From Limnobacter sp. CACIAM 66H1 (lineage in GTDB: Bacteria > Pseudomonadota > Gammaproteobacteria > Burkholderiales > Burkholderiaceae_B), in contig NZ_LUJK01000023.1 in NCBI RefSeq assembly GCF_001601825.1, positions 1 to 47,518 on the forward strand: DNA of 47,518 bases. Direction: 5' to 3'. The notes under the pieces were generated by a model that was given only the letters and a program-made list of their open reading frames with translations, had not been told where the DNA came from and did not search any database. The position numbers and the translations under genes were made by a program. The number at the start of each line of letters is the position of its first letter. The stretch's first letter is position 1. Positions 1 to 7,384 of the stretch are shown here, in pieces.

Positions 1-318
1 AATGCTGTCTCGCGGAGTTTCAAATTCTTTGCCAAACACTGCGATCAACACAGTGGGTTCATTGCTAAACACCTGGCCTTGCCCCAGCAAGCCTGAGGCA
101 CAACCACCCCACACATTCATGCAGTTGGTTTTGCTGACACACAACTGTGCGAGATCTTGCAGAAGTGGAGCGAAATGGGGAGTACACAACAAAATAACCC
201 GGCTGACGTAGTCGGTGTGACGGCGAAGCCCGGCCTTTTCAACGGCACTTTCAACCAGCGCAGCGGCATCTTCAAGCCGGGCATCACTGAACACTTGAAC
301 GCAAATTGCGTGGCTCAT
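1..318 (-). CDS. FIST-domain-like sensory protein, N-terminal part (runs off left edge)
   Basis: An open frame reads from an ATG at 318 leftward to base 1 without a stop, giving 106 codons of an incomplete gene. The start overlaps the nth stop in an ATGA arrangement, so it is probably translationally coupled as the last visible gene of the phaZ-rsxB-nth row. The protein begins MSHAICVQVFSDARLEDAAA and continues with an alternating alpha/beta pattern, a strand-like stretch ILLCTPHFAPLLQDLA and a Gly-rich GGCASGLLGQG loop. This resembles the N-terminal half of FIST domains, small-ligand sensing modules that have a conserved G-C/S-G loop. The C-terminal half and any fused output domain lie outside the window, so the family call is tentative. 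Confidence 0.55.
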   Translation of the reverse strand, partial: MSHAICVQVFSDARLEDAAALVESAVEKAGLRRHTDYVSRVILLCTPHFAPLLQDLAQLCVSKTNCMNVWGGCASGLLGQGQVFSNEPTVLIAVFGKEFETPRDSI

Positions 319-947
319 GTTGTTTTCTTTTTGAATTCGCACAAGTCCACGATACTACAACGAGTGCATTCCGGTTTGCGTGCCTTGCACACATAGCGGC
401 CATGCAAAATCAGCCAATGGTGAGCGTTCAACATAAACTCTTGGGGGACCAGCTTCAGTAGCCGTTTTTCAACTTCGAGTACGTCTTTCCCCGGGGCAAT
501 GCCAGTGCGGTTGCTGATTCGGAAAATATGCGTATCGACAGCCATGGTGGGTTGTCCAAAGGCGGTGTTCAGCACCACATTCGCAGTTTTTCGGCCAACA
601 CCTGGCAAGCTTTCAAGGGCTTCCCTGTCCGCAGGAACTTCACCATTGTATTGGTCTCGCAAAATTTCGGCAGTTTGCACAAGATGTTTGGCTTTGGAGC
701 GAAAAAGCCCAATTGTTTTGATGTACTCCTCAACCCCGGCAACACCGAGCTCTGCGATTGCTGCTGGCGTATTTGCGACGGCAAACAGTTTCCGAGTGGC
801 AATGTTCACGCCTTTGTCGGTGGCTTGTGCACTGAGTAAAACAGCTGCAAGTAGCTCAAACGGTGTCGAATACTCCAGCTCGGTTTTTGGTTCTGGGTTT
901 GCCTGCTGAAATCGTGTGAAGATCTCGGTGCGTTTTTCCTTGTTCAT
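315..947 (-). CDS. nth: Endonuclease III (DNA glycosylase/AP lyase)
   Basis: Base-excision repair enzyme that removes oxidised pyrimidines and cleaves the abasic site. The 210-residue product has the normal family length. The helix-hairpin-helix motif LPGVGRKTANVV (residues 114-125) contains the catalytic Lys120, and the catalytic Asp138 lies in VDTHIFR. The four cysteines of the [4Fe-4S] cluster are C187, C194, C197 and C203 with the classical 6-2-5 spacing; these positions equal those of the E. coli enzyme. The start overlaps the end of the upstream rsxB by 4 nt and the stop overlaps the next gene by 4 nt, so the gene sits inside a tightly packed minus-strand operon. The rsxB-nth neighbourhood is widespread in proteobacteria, although there it is usually part of a larger rnf cluster. 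Confidence 0.97.
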   Translation of the reverse strand: MNKEKRTEIFTRFQQANPEPKTELEYSTPFELLAAVLLSAQATDKGVNIATRKLFAVANTPAAIAELGVAGVEEYIKTIGLFRSKAKHLVQTAEILRDQYNGEVPADREALESLPGVGRKTANVVLNTAFGQPTMAVDTHIFRISNRTGIAPGKDVLEVEKRLLKLVPQEFMLNAHHWLILHGRYVCKARKPECTRCSIVDLCEFKKKTT

Positions 948-1585
948 GATGTTTGCGCCTGTCGTCGTGCCCGTGCCCTGGCCAGTGCGGCTTGTACCAC
1001 AGCCTTTTTGGCGGCTGCATCGGGGCTGGGCGTGTCATCCAGCTCGTCCAGTTTGTGAATTGCCTTGGCTTCGAGCCTTTCTGCCTGTTCTTCTTTTTGT
1101 CGCATCAAGCGAATTTCCCGCGCATGCATTCTAGCGCGGGCCGCATGAGCCTGGGTTTGATCCCAAGCGCTGAACTCGGGTATGAACACCATGTCGATGC
1201 AGTCTACCGGGCAAGGTGGAATGCACAGTTCGCACCCAGTGCACAGCTCGGCAATGACGGCATGTCTGCGTTTGCTGCTGCCCACAATTGCATCGACAGG
1301 GCACGCTTTGATGCACAGGGTGCACCCAATACAATGTTGGGGGTGAATGCTGGCAATATGCCGCTCAATGGTCGAGCCACAGCCAGGATCAACTGGTTTT
1401 ACAGGAAGGTTTAGCAGAGCGGAAAGGGCAGCGATCGTACTCTCACCGCCTGGCGGGCAACGGTTCAAATCGGCTTCCCCGTTCGCCAACGCTTTAGCGT
1501 AAGGCAAGCAGCCCTCAAACCCACATTGCGTGCATTGAGTTTGAGGAAGTAGGTCGTCTATCTGTTGTACAAGCTGCTCATGCAT
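944..1585 (-). CDS. rsxB: RsxB/RnfB-type iron-sulfur electron-transfer protein
   Basis: A 213-residue ferredoxin-like protein with three cysteine clusters. The N-terminal RnfB-type [4Fe-4S] domain uses C18, C21, C26 and C43. Two bacterial ferredoxin motifs follow: C85-C88-C91-C95 and C115-C118-C121-C125, each ending in C-P-V-D. The C-terminal 60 residues are Ala/Arg/Glu-rich and probably helical. The membrane-anchoring N-terminal helix of canonical RnfB is absent, and no other rnf subunit lies nearby, so this is the stand-alone soluble form common in Burkholderiales; its electron partner is unknown. It overlaps nth by 4 nt, and nth itself needs an Fe-S cluster. It also overlaps the 3' end of phaZ by 8 nt. 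Confidence 0.9.
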   Translation of the reverse strand: MHEQLVQQIDDLLPQTQCTQCGFEGCLPYAKALANGEADLNRCPPGGESTIAALSALLNLPVKPVDPGCGSTIERHIASIHPQHCIGCTLCIKACPVDAIVGSSKRRHAVIAELCTGCELCIPPCPVDCIDMVFIPEFSAWDQTQAHAARARMHAREIRLMRQKEEQAERLEAKAIHKLDELDDTPSPDAAAKKAVVQAALARARARRQAQTS

Positions 1586-2813
1586 TCTTGGCTATGAATT
1601 CGCGGATTTTTGGGTAAACCTTCTCGCGCCAACGGCGACCGCTGAAGATACCATAGTGTCCGCATTCCAAGGCCTCGTAATGCTCTTTCTTGTCCGCCGG
1701 CAGGTTTTTACACAGCTTGAGCGCGGCTTTGGTTTGACCGGGCCCAGAAATATCATCCAGTTCGCCTTCAATGGTAAGCAGTGCGACTGTTTTCACATCT
1801 TCGGGCTTTACCCGCTGCCCGCGCACTTCCCATGTGCCAAGGGGCAAGGCGTGATCTTGAAACACGGTCTTGATCGTGTCCAGATAATATTCGGCTGGCA
1901 TGTCGAGCACGGCATTGTATTCATCGTAGAACTGCCTGTGGCTTTCGGCGCTTTCGCCATCGCCCTCGACCAAGTGCATGTAAAAGTCATAATGACTTTG
2001 CGCATGCTTGTCCGGATTCATGCTGACAAAGCCCAAGTGTTGCAAGAAGCCCGGATACACGCGGCGCAGGTAACCCGGGTAGGTGTGGGGCACGCTGTAA
2101 ATCACATTGTTTTCAAACCAGGAATAGGGCTTTTTAGTGGCCAGGTTGTTCACTTCTGTGGGGCTTTCGCGGGTGTCAATAGGGCCACCCATCATGGTCA
2201 TGCTCTTGGCCTGTTTTGGGTCTTTGTTGGACGCCATCAGCGAAACAGCTGCCATGACCGGCACGGTGGGTTGGCACACGGAAATCAGATGGACGTTGGG
2301 CCCCAGCAACTGAATGAACTCGATACAGTAGTGTACATAGTCGTCAAGGTGGAAGTCGCCTTCGGACAGGGGCACCATGCGTGCGTCAACCCAGTCTGTG
2401 ATGTAGACATCATGGTCCTGAAGCAGGGTTTTAACAGTGTCGCGCAGCAAGGTGGCATGGTGACCCGACAAGGGGGCAAAGACCAAGACCTTCGGTTGTG
2501 GCTTCAGCGGCTTGGATTCTACCGGAATCATTTTGCGGAAATGAATCAGCTTGCAGAATGGTTTGGTTTCGACAATTTCCTGAACGATGGAGACTTCTCG
2601 GTCGCCGCACTTTACAGTGGTGATTCCGAATTCCGGTTTTTCATATTCTTTGCCCAAGCGGTACATCAATTCGAAACCCGCTGAGATGCGCCGTGCCATG
2701 GGCAAGTGAGCCAAGGGGCTGAACGGGTTGCTGTAAAGCTTGGAGCCCGCCTCTGCCCAAATCGTCATTGGATTAAGCAGCGCTCGCTGAAACTCGTGCA
2801 TTTGGTACAGCAT
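1578..2813 (-). CDS. phaZ: Intracellular polyhydroxyalkanoate (PHB) depolymerase
   Basis: Degrades stored poly-3-hydroxybutyrate in the cytoplasmic granule. The 411-residue protein starts MLYQMHEFQRALLNPMTIWA, typical of the PhaZ1 group of Burkholderiales. It has an alpha/beta hydrolase fold. The nucleophile elbow SVCQPTVP places a cysteine (C180) where lipases have serine, as in the Cupriavidus enzyme. The likely acid is D353 or D354 (GELDDISG) and the histidine is H386 (ECGHYGIFSG). There is no signal peptide, which fits an intracellular enzyme. It is the first gene of the minus-strand row phaZ-rsxB-nth, overlapping rsxB by 8 nt. A PHA-granule-region protein at 6127-6402 supports PHB storage in this organism. 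Confidence 0.95.
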   Translation of the reverse strand: MLYQMHEFQRALLNPMTIWAEAGSKLYSNPFSPLAHLPMARRISAGFELMYRLGKEYEKPEFGITTVKCGDREVSIVQEIVETKPFCKLIHFRKMIPVESKPLKPQPKVLVFAPLSGHHATLLRDTVKTLLQDHDVYITDWVDARMVPLSEGDFHLDDYVHYCIEFIQLLGPNVHLISVCQPTVPVMAAVSLMASNKDPKQAKSMTMMGGPIDTRESPTEVNNLATKKPYSWFENNVIYSVPHTYPGYLRRVYPGFLQHLGFVSMNPDKHAQSHYDFYMHLVEGDGESAESHRQFYDEYNAVLDMPAEYYLDTIKTVFQDHALPLGTWEVRGQRVKPEDVKTVALLTIEGELDDISGPGQTKAALKLCKNLPADKKEHYEALECGHYGIFSGRRWREKVYPKIREFIAKNA

Positions 2814-2840
2814 TGAATGGCCTCCGGCTTTATTAGGCGA

Positions 2841-2877
2841 TTGTCTTGATTTGACAATTATGTGTCAGGTTCCTGAC
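2841..2877. promoter_or_regulatory. Two inverted repeats upstream of phaZ
   Basis: The 115-bp gap before phaZ holds two adjacent dyads. One has arms TTGTC and GACAA with a 7-nt spacer (2841-2857). The other is the 14-bp GTCAGG-TT-CCTGAC (2864-2877). A possible minus-strand -35 element TTGTCA overlaps the first dyad at 2857-2852. A regulator could bind here to control PHB mobilisation, but no known operator consensus was recognised. Confidence 0.3.
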
Positions 2878-2928
2878 GATTATCTTGCAAACATTGCTGC
2901 AACGCAACATGTTTGAATGTTTCCTCGA

Positions 2929-3735
2929 TCACCAATAGTTTTCGACTGCGATCTCACCTTGAGTATTTCTTCGGGCAGGGGAATAACCTTTTGATTTCAG
3001 AACTTTACGTATGTCCGTGACCATTTCCGGATTGCCGCAAATCATGAATCGACTGCGTTCAACATTCATGGGTAAGCCCGTGTGTTCTACCAAGGTGCCT
3101 TGTTCCAGCAAGGTGGTAATTCGTTCACCAAGACAGTTGGGAACCTTCTCGCGGGTGACCACAGGCACATAAACAAACCGTTTCTCGACGTTCTCGATCA
3201 GTTCGCTGAGCATGGGGTGTTCAACGAAGCCCTTGATCATTTCTTGATATACCAGCTCTTCAGCAGTTCGGGCACTGTGTACCAGCACGATGTTTTCGAA
3301 TTGCTCCCAGGTATGCGGGTCGTGAAGAATTGAGAGAAAGGGTGCCAGACCCGTTCCTGAGCCCAATAGCCAGAGGTCTTTACCGGTCTCGAAGCGGGCC
3401 GTGGTGAGGAAGCCGAAATTGGTTTTGTCGATGTAAACAGGAGAACCCACCTGAAGCTGGCTTAGGTGACTGGTAAAAGCCCCTTCAGGTACGACAATTG
3501 AGAAAAACTCAAGATGCTCGTCAAATGGGCCCGAGACCATGGAGTAGGCTCGCCAGATGATTTCCGGTTCGCCCGGTAATTGCAAAGTGTTATCAACACC
3601 CAGCCGGGCAAATTGGCCTGCCGTGAAGCGAAAGCCTGTTGGGCGTGTGCAGGTGAAGGAAAACAATTTGCCTGGCACCCAAACACGCATGCTGGTGATT
3701 GTCTCCCGGGTGTATTTGTCTTCAACTTCACTCAT
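2929..3735 (-). CDS. fpr: Ferredoxin-NADP(+) reductase
   Basis: FAD-dependent enzyme that exchanges electrons between NADP(H) and ferredoxin or flavodoxin. The protein has 268 residues. The N-terminal FAD-binding barrel contains RAYS (62-65), and GSGTGLAPF (125-133) is the pyridine-nucleotide-binding loop. The C-terminus ends in an aromatic Tyr-Trp, as expected for a residue stacking on FAD. It lies 33 bp downstream of fdxA on the same strand, so reductase and a 7Fe ferredoxin are probably co-transcribed. In other proteobacteria Fpr supports oxidative-stress defence and Fe-S assembly; that role is inferred here. Confidence 0.95.
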   Translation of the reverse strand: MSEVEDKYTRETITSMRVWVPGKLFSFTCTRPTGFRFTAGQFARLGVDNTLQLPGEPEIIWRAYSMVSGPFDEHLEFFSIVVPEGAFTSHLSQLQVGSPVYIDKTNFGFLTTARFETGKDLWLLGSGTGLAPFLSILHDPHTWEQFENIVLVHSARTAEELVYQEMIKGFVEHPMLSELIENVEKRFVYVPVVTREKVPNCLGERITTLLEQGTLVEHTGLPMNVERSRFMICGNPEMVTDIRKVLKSKGYSPARRNTQGEIAVENYW

Positions 3736-3768
3736 GCAACTACTCGATTGGAACTGCCTTGAAGTGGA

Positions 3769-4092
3769 TTACTTTTCAAGGTATTGCAGCTTGTCTTTCA
3801 CGTCTTTCCAGTCATCGGCATCGGGCAGGTGTGCCTTCATGCGCGTAATGCTTGGCCAATCTTTGGCCAGTTCTACGTTCATGTCGATGAACTTCACCTG
3901 GTCGGCAGGCACATCCTCTTCAGCATAAATTGCGTTGACGGGACATTCCGGAATACAAACGGCGCAGTCGATGCACTCGTCTGGATCGATCACCAAAAAA
4001 TTGGGGCCTTCGCGAAAACAGTCGACTGGGCATACATCCACACAATCGGTGTATTTGCATTTGATGCAAGACTCGGTAACTACGTGTGTCAT
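3769..4092 (-). CDS. fdxA: 7Fe ferredoxin FdxA
   Basis: A 107-residue ferredoxin carrying a [3Fe-4S] and a [4Fe-4S] cluster. Cysteines lie at 9, 12, 17, 21, 25, 40, 43, 46 and 50, matching the Azotobacter ferredoxin I pattern. The C-terminal half is the usual acidic extension with few cysteines. The frame is open up to an ATG at 4146, but the conserved family start MTHVVTESC at 4092 gives the standard length and was chosen. No strong Shine-Dalgarno sequence precedes either start. It is followed after 33 bp by fpr, the likely redox partner, and is divergent from the LUD-domain gene. Confidence 0.93.
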   Translation of the reverse strand: MTHVVTESCIKCKYTDCVDVCPVDCFREGPNFLVIDPDECIDCAVCIPECPVNAIYAEEDVPADQVKFIDMNVELAKDWPSITRMKAHLPDADDWKDVKDKLQYLEK

Positions 4093-4180
4093 GGTGAAAA
4101 TGGGTGGTTGGACAAGATAACGAGACATTGTAATCGATTGGACCACGTTGCACCTGAATCTCCGCTCGAAATCACCAACT

Positions 4181-4195
4181 GGTATGGGGCATACC
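4181..4195. promoter_or_regulatory. 15-bp inverted repeat between fdxA and the LUD-domain gene
   Basis: GGTATG-GGG-CATACC is a perfect 6-bp dyad with a 3-bp spacer. It ends 27 bp upstream of the TATAAT at 4223-4228, close to where a -35 element or an operator of the plus-strand gene would be. The binding protein is unknown. Confidence 0.35.
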
Positions 4196-4222
4196 CTAGG
4201 GGCGGCAGTGGCGTGCTTTTTC

Positions 4223-4228
4223 TATAAT
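4223..4228 (+). promoter_or_regulatory. Consensus -10 element (TATAAT) for the LUD-domain gene
   Basis: A perfect TATAAT overlaps the first in-frame ATG (4227) of the downstream gene. Transcription would then begin around 4235, after that ATG. This argues that the working start codon is the TTG at 4260. No good -35 hexamer is visible at 16-18 bp; the GGTATG/CATACC dyad lies just upstream. Confidence 0.45.
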
Positions 4229-4259
4229 GGTGGCTACGAATATATGCCGAGGGTGCACT

Positions 4260-4946
4260 TTGAGCCAATCTTTCAATGACGACGATCTGGATACCTCAGC
4301 GGCCCGGTCGGAAATTCTGAATCGGATTCGTAGCCTTCAATCCCGACCAGCAACGATGCGCGACAATGAGATGACTCTGGCCAAGGGCTATCTGGCCCGA
4401 AGGGCGAGAGGCCCGGCACCTGGTCCGGTAGAAAATGTGCTTGCTTTGTTCGAAGAAAAATCCCGTGCCATGCTTTGCACCCTTCAGCGAGTCAAATCCA
4501 ATGCTGAAGTGGTCCCGGCCTGTGCGGCGTATCTTGCCGAGAACGAATTGACAGGCACTGTGGCTATCTGGCCGGCACTGGGCGAACTAGACTGGTCCAA
4601 GTTACCGAATCAGGCACGTTTGGGGGCTCCTGCGGGCGACGATCTGATTGGAATCAGCGGCGTGGCCTGTGCTGTGGCTGAAACAGGCACTTTGGTATTT
4701 GCCAGCAAGGCGGATGAGCCTGCCAGCACGCACCTGCTGCCGGAAACCCACATTGCAATTGTTCGAGATGATCAGGTGGTGCACACGATGGAAGACGCAT
4801 TTGAAATGCTACGAAAAGAAGGGCGGATTATGCCGAGAGCATTGAATTTTGTATCTGGCCCGTCACGCACTGCCGACATCGAACAAACCATTGTGTTGGG
4901 TGCACATGGCCCCTACAGGGTGCACTTGATTCTTGTCGGCAAATAA
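4260..4946 (+). CDS. LutC/YkgG-type LUD-domain protein
   Basis: A 228-residue protein (239 if read from the ATG at 4227). The C-terminal half shows the LUD-domain pattern: ISGVACAVAETGTLVFASK, HLLPETHIAIV, the FVSGPSRTADIEQTIVLGAHGP signature region and a final LILVGK strand. LutC proteins act with LutA and LutB in lactate oxidation, but neither partner is nearby, so the role here is open. The TTG at 4260 has a GAGGG Shine-Dalgarno 6 nt upstream and lies downstream of the TATAAT at 4223, so I prefer it. The next gene, a TRAP-type receptor, starts 2 nt after the stop, suggesting co-expression and perhaps an organic-acid substrate. Confidence 0.85.
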   Translation: MSQSFNDDDLDTSAARSEILNRIRSLQSRPATMRDNEMTLAKGYLARRARGPAPGPVENVLALFEEKSRAMLCTLQRVKSNAEVVPACAAYLAENELTGTVAIWPALGELDWSKLPNQARLGAPAGDDLIGISGVACAVAETGTLVFASKADEPASTHLLPETHIAIVRDDQVVHTMEDAFEMLRKEGRIMPRALNFVSGPSRTADIEQTIVLGAHGPYRVHLILVGK

Positions 4947-4948
4947 GC

Positions 4949-6076
4949 ATGCGCGACGACTCCAGAAGACGCTTTGTACAAAAAGCTTTGGCGGCAGGAG
5001 CGGCTGGTGCGATAGCCACTCCTGCCGCTTCCCAGTCTGCGTCGCTCGTCAAAACCATCAAACCAGTGGTGTTCAAGTTCCAAAGCACTTGGCCCACCAA
5101 AGACATTTTTAATGAGTTTGCCCAGGATTTTGCGAAGAAGGTTAATGACATGTCGGGCGGCGAGTTGCGCATCGATGTGTATCCCACCAATAGCATCGTG
5201 AAAGCTTTCGGTATTCAGAATGCAGTGCACAAGGGACAGCTTGACGGTGGGCATGGCGTGCCCACTTATTGGCATGATCGCCATGCCGCTTTTTCCCTGT
5301 TTGGAAGTGGTCCTAGTTTTGGCATGAGCTCGAATCAGATACTGGCGTGGTTCCAGTATGGTGGTGGTCAACAGCTTTACGACGAACTGGTTCAAAAAGA
5401 AATGAACCTGAACATTCAGGGTTTCATGTATGGGCCACTGACCCCACAACCTTTGGGTTGGTTCAAAAATCGGATCGAGAGCATCAAAGACCTCGACAAG
5501 ATGCGGTTTCGCGCTGTGGGTTTGGCTGCGGAAGTCTTCAAGGAACTCGGTTTGACCACCACCGCCTTGCAGCCCGCCGATATCGTGCCTTGGCTGGACA
5601 AGGGGCTGATTGATGCCGCGGAGTTTAACAACCCCAGTTCCGATCGGGCTTTGGGTTTTCCCAGTGTGTCGTCGGTGTGCATGATTCGCAGCTTTCACCA
5701 AAGCAGTGAGGTTTTTGAAGTCATTTTCAACAAGCAGCGTTTCGATAGTCTGCCTTTTGCCCTGCGCTCGATTATTCGATACGCCTTACAGGCTTCTTCC
5801 GCGGACTTGAGCTGGAAGGCCTCAGACCGGTTTTCGACTGATTACGAGGAAATGCGACGCAAGCAGGGTGTTCGGTATTACGTGACACCCGATGATATTT
5901 TGAGGGCGCAACTGAATGCCTGGCGGAAAATCATTGCCCGGGAATCAGCCAACAGCCGGATTTTCAAGCGCATTATTGATTCTCAAATGCGATTTGCCAA
6001 GCGTGTAGTGGGTTTTGAAAATGACCTGACACCTTCTTCTAAAATGGCTTTCGATTTTTGGTTCTCTACCGTGTAA
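4949..6076 (+). CDS. TRAP transporter substrate-binding protein (DctP family), Tat-exported
   Basis: A 375-residue periplasmic receptor. The N-terminus has a twin-arginine motif (R-R-R-F-V at 6-10) followed by an Ala-rich hydrophobic stretch ending near ATPAASQSA, so folded export by Tat is likely. The body has the DctP/TakP fold pattern. It includes the ligand-binding arginine region DKMRFRAVGLAAEVFKELG (183-201), in which Arg186 or Arg188 is expected to clamp a carboxylate, and the DAAEFNNP loop (222-229) typical of keto-acid binders. The DctQ and DctM membrane subunits are not in the neighbourhood, so the receptor is an orphan here. It starts 2 nt after the LUD-domain gene. The substrate is not readable from sequence. 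Confidence 0.88.
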   Translation: MRDDSRRRFVQKALAAGAAGAIATPAASQSASLVKTIKPVVFKFQSTWPTKDIFNEFAQDFAKKVNDMSGGELRIDVYPTNSIVKAFGIQNAVHKGQLDGGHGVPTYWHDRHAAFSLFGSGPSFGMSSNQILAWFQYGGGQQLYDELVQKEMNLNIQGFMYGPLTPQPLGWFKNRIESIKDLDKMRFRAVGLAAEVFKELGLTTTALQPADIVPWLDKGLIDAAEFNNPSSDRALGFPSVSSVCMIRSFHQSSEVFEVIFNKQRFDSLPFALRSIIRYALQASSADLSWKASDRFSTDYEEMRRKQGVRYYVTPDDILRAQLNAWRKIIARESANSRIFKRIIDSQMRFAKRVVGFENDLTPSSKMAFDFWFSTV

Positions 6077-6126
6077 ACCGCGGCTGGGTTAATATGCAGC
6101 CATAACACCTTCAAGAGTGAGCCAAC

Positions 6127-6402
6127 ATGTCTGATATTCACGCCCGCAAAGCACACAATTTGACCCTGGAAGAGGCCAAGCAAACTGCCCAAAAACTGGC
6201 AGATCAACTTCAAAAAGAATTCCAGCTGGACAGTCAATGGCAAGGCAACACCCTCAATTTCACGCGTTCAGGTGTGAAGGGCAAGCTGGATGTGACTGAC
6301 AAAGACGTCACAGTCGATATTTCCCTGGGCTTTATGCTGAAAGCATTCAAGGGAAAGATTCAATCGGAAATCGACAAAAACATCGACAAAATGTTTGCTT
6401 GA
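6127..6402 (+). CDS. Polyhydroxyalkanoic acid system (PHA granule region) protein
   Basis: A 91-residue protein of the small family found with PHA granule genes (PHA_gran_rgn type). It starts MSDIHARKAHNLTLEEAKQ and is rich in Lys, Asp and Gln. The helix TAQKLADQLQKEF is followed by alternating strands (GVKGKLDVTDKDVTVDISLG) and a terminal FKGKIQSEIDKNIDKMF helix. No signal peptide or membrane segment is present. It lies 50 bp after the TRAP receptor, convergent with the epimerase gene. A role in granule structure or regulation is inferred from the family; phaZ 3.3 kb away is consistent. Confidence 0.85.
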   Translation: MSDIHARKAHNLTLEEAKQTAQKLADQLQKEFQLDSQWQGNTLNFTRSGVKGKLDVTDKDVTVDISLGFMLKAFKGKIQSEIDKNIDKMFA

Positions 6403-6421
6403 ACGGGCAACCCGAGTCGAA

Positions 6422-7384
6422 TCATCTTTGGCCGGAAAGAAAATCAGCAACGCTGGGATAGCGAAGACGAAATCCGAGTTTTTTCTGGTTCAAAGATTCA
6501 ATACGCCGCGATTCCGACATGAAACTCCACATCATGGGACTTACCATTTGTTTCACCTCTTCCCGCGAAAAGCGGGGTGGGCGAGGAAGCTGGTAAGCAT
6601 CAGCCACCAGGTCAAAGTAGTCTCCCATTTTGCTGGGTTTAGCGTCGCAGGCGTTTATGACCTCGAAGACACCACCTTTGTAATTGACCCATCGGCTTAA
6701 ACGGCCCAAATCGAGTTCATGAATGTGGTTTGACCACGCATCTTCATCAGGTAGCAGAGCCGGTGTGCGATTCTTGATACGGTCTATTGGTAATCTGTTG
6801 TCGCCGTATATGCCGGGCGCACGCAGCAGGTGTACATGCACACCATGTTTTAGTCCCAGTCGAAGTTGCGTCTCGGCATGAACTCGCCGCTTCGCTCGGT
6901 CCGATTGCGCATTCAATGGCGTGTATTCATTAATCCATTGCCCTTGCGTATTGCCATAAACGCCGGTGGTGGATACATAGCTGATTCGCGGTACGGGTTT
7001 ACCGTGAGCCTTGGCCCTTGTGGCTGACCACAGCACCAGTTTTTTCAGTGTGTTGTCAGTCTGTACGGATGAGTCGGGCGGCGCCATCCAGATGATTCGG
7101 TGACCCATTGAAATCAGGCGCAACAGGTCGCTCTTCAAATTCAAATCAATGGCCAGGGGTCGAGTGTTGTGCGCCACGATGGCGGCGCGCTTTGCTCTCG
7201 TCCCCGCTCCAGGGCGATAAGTCGCTGTAAAATGTTGATCTGGAAAGGTTTGCAACAAGACCAAGCCCACTTGCCCACAGCCCGCAACGCTTATATTGCT
7301 TTGCCGAAAGCGCCGGGGCAAACTGCGTTTGAAAAATAGCCCGCCGGGTTTGTCGATGTCACGGAAAGTAGTTTGATGATTCAC
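6422..7384 (-). CDS. SDR-family NAD(P)-dependent epimerase/dehydratase (YeeZ-like)
   Basis: Extended short-chain dehydrogenase with an N-terminal Rossmann motif ISVAGCGQVG. The conserved middle section YVSTTGVYGNTQGQWINE contains the Ser/Thr and Tyr-type positions of the family, and LLRAPGIYGDNRLP follows. The C-terminal part resembles sugar-nucleotide epimerase-like proteins of the YeeZ group; the substrate is unknown. The open frame extends to 7555, but that would bury it in the divergent oxidoreductase gene. No ATG is available near the Rossmann motif. GTG at 7384 (320 residues) or TTG at 7321 (299 residues) are the plausible starts; the GTG is reported. With it, the two divergent genes overlap by about 9 bp, so their promoters would sit inside each other's coding region. 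Confidence 0.75.
   Translation of the reverse strand: MNHQTTFRDIDKPGGLFFKRSLPRRFRQSNISVAGCGQVGLVLLQTFPDQHFTATYRPGAGTRAKRAAIVAHNTRPLAIDLNLKSDLLRLISMGHRIIWMAPPDSSVQTDNTLKKLVLWSATRAKAHGKPVPRISYVSTTGVYGNTQGQWINEYTPLNAQSDRAKRRVHAETQLRLGLKHGVHVHLLRAPGIYGDNRLPIDRIKNRTPALLPDEDAWSNHIHELDLGRLSRWVNYKGGVFEVINACDAKPSKMGDYFDLVADAYQLPRPPRFSREEVKQMVSPMMWSFMSESRRIESLNQKKLGFRLRYPSVADFLSGQR

Noticed and set aside
1656-2684. A 342-codon open frame on plus
   Set aside because: It lies antisense to phaZ, which has clear catalytic motifs; the antisense product shows no family features.
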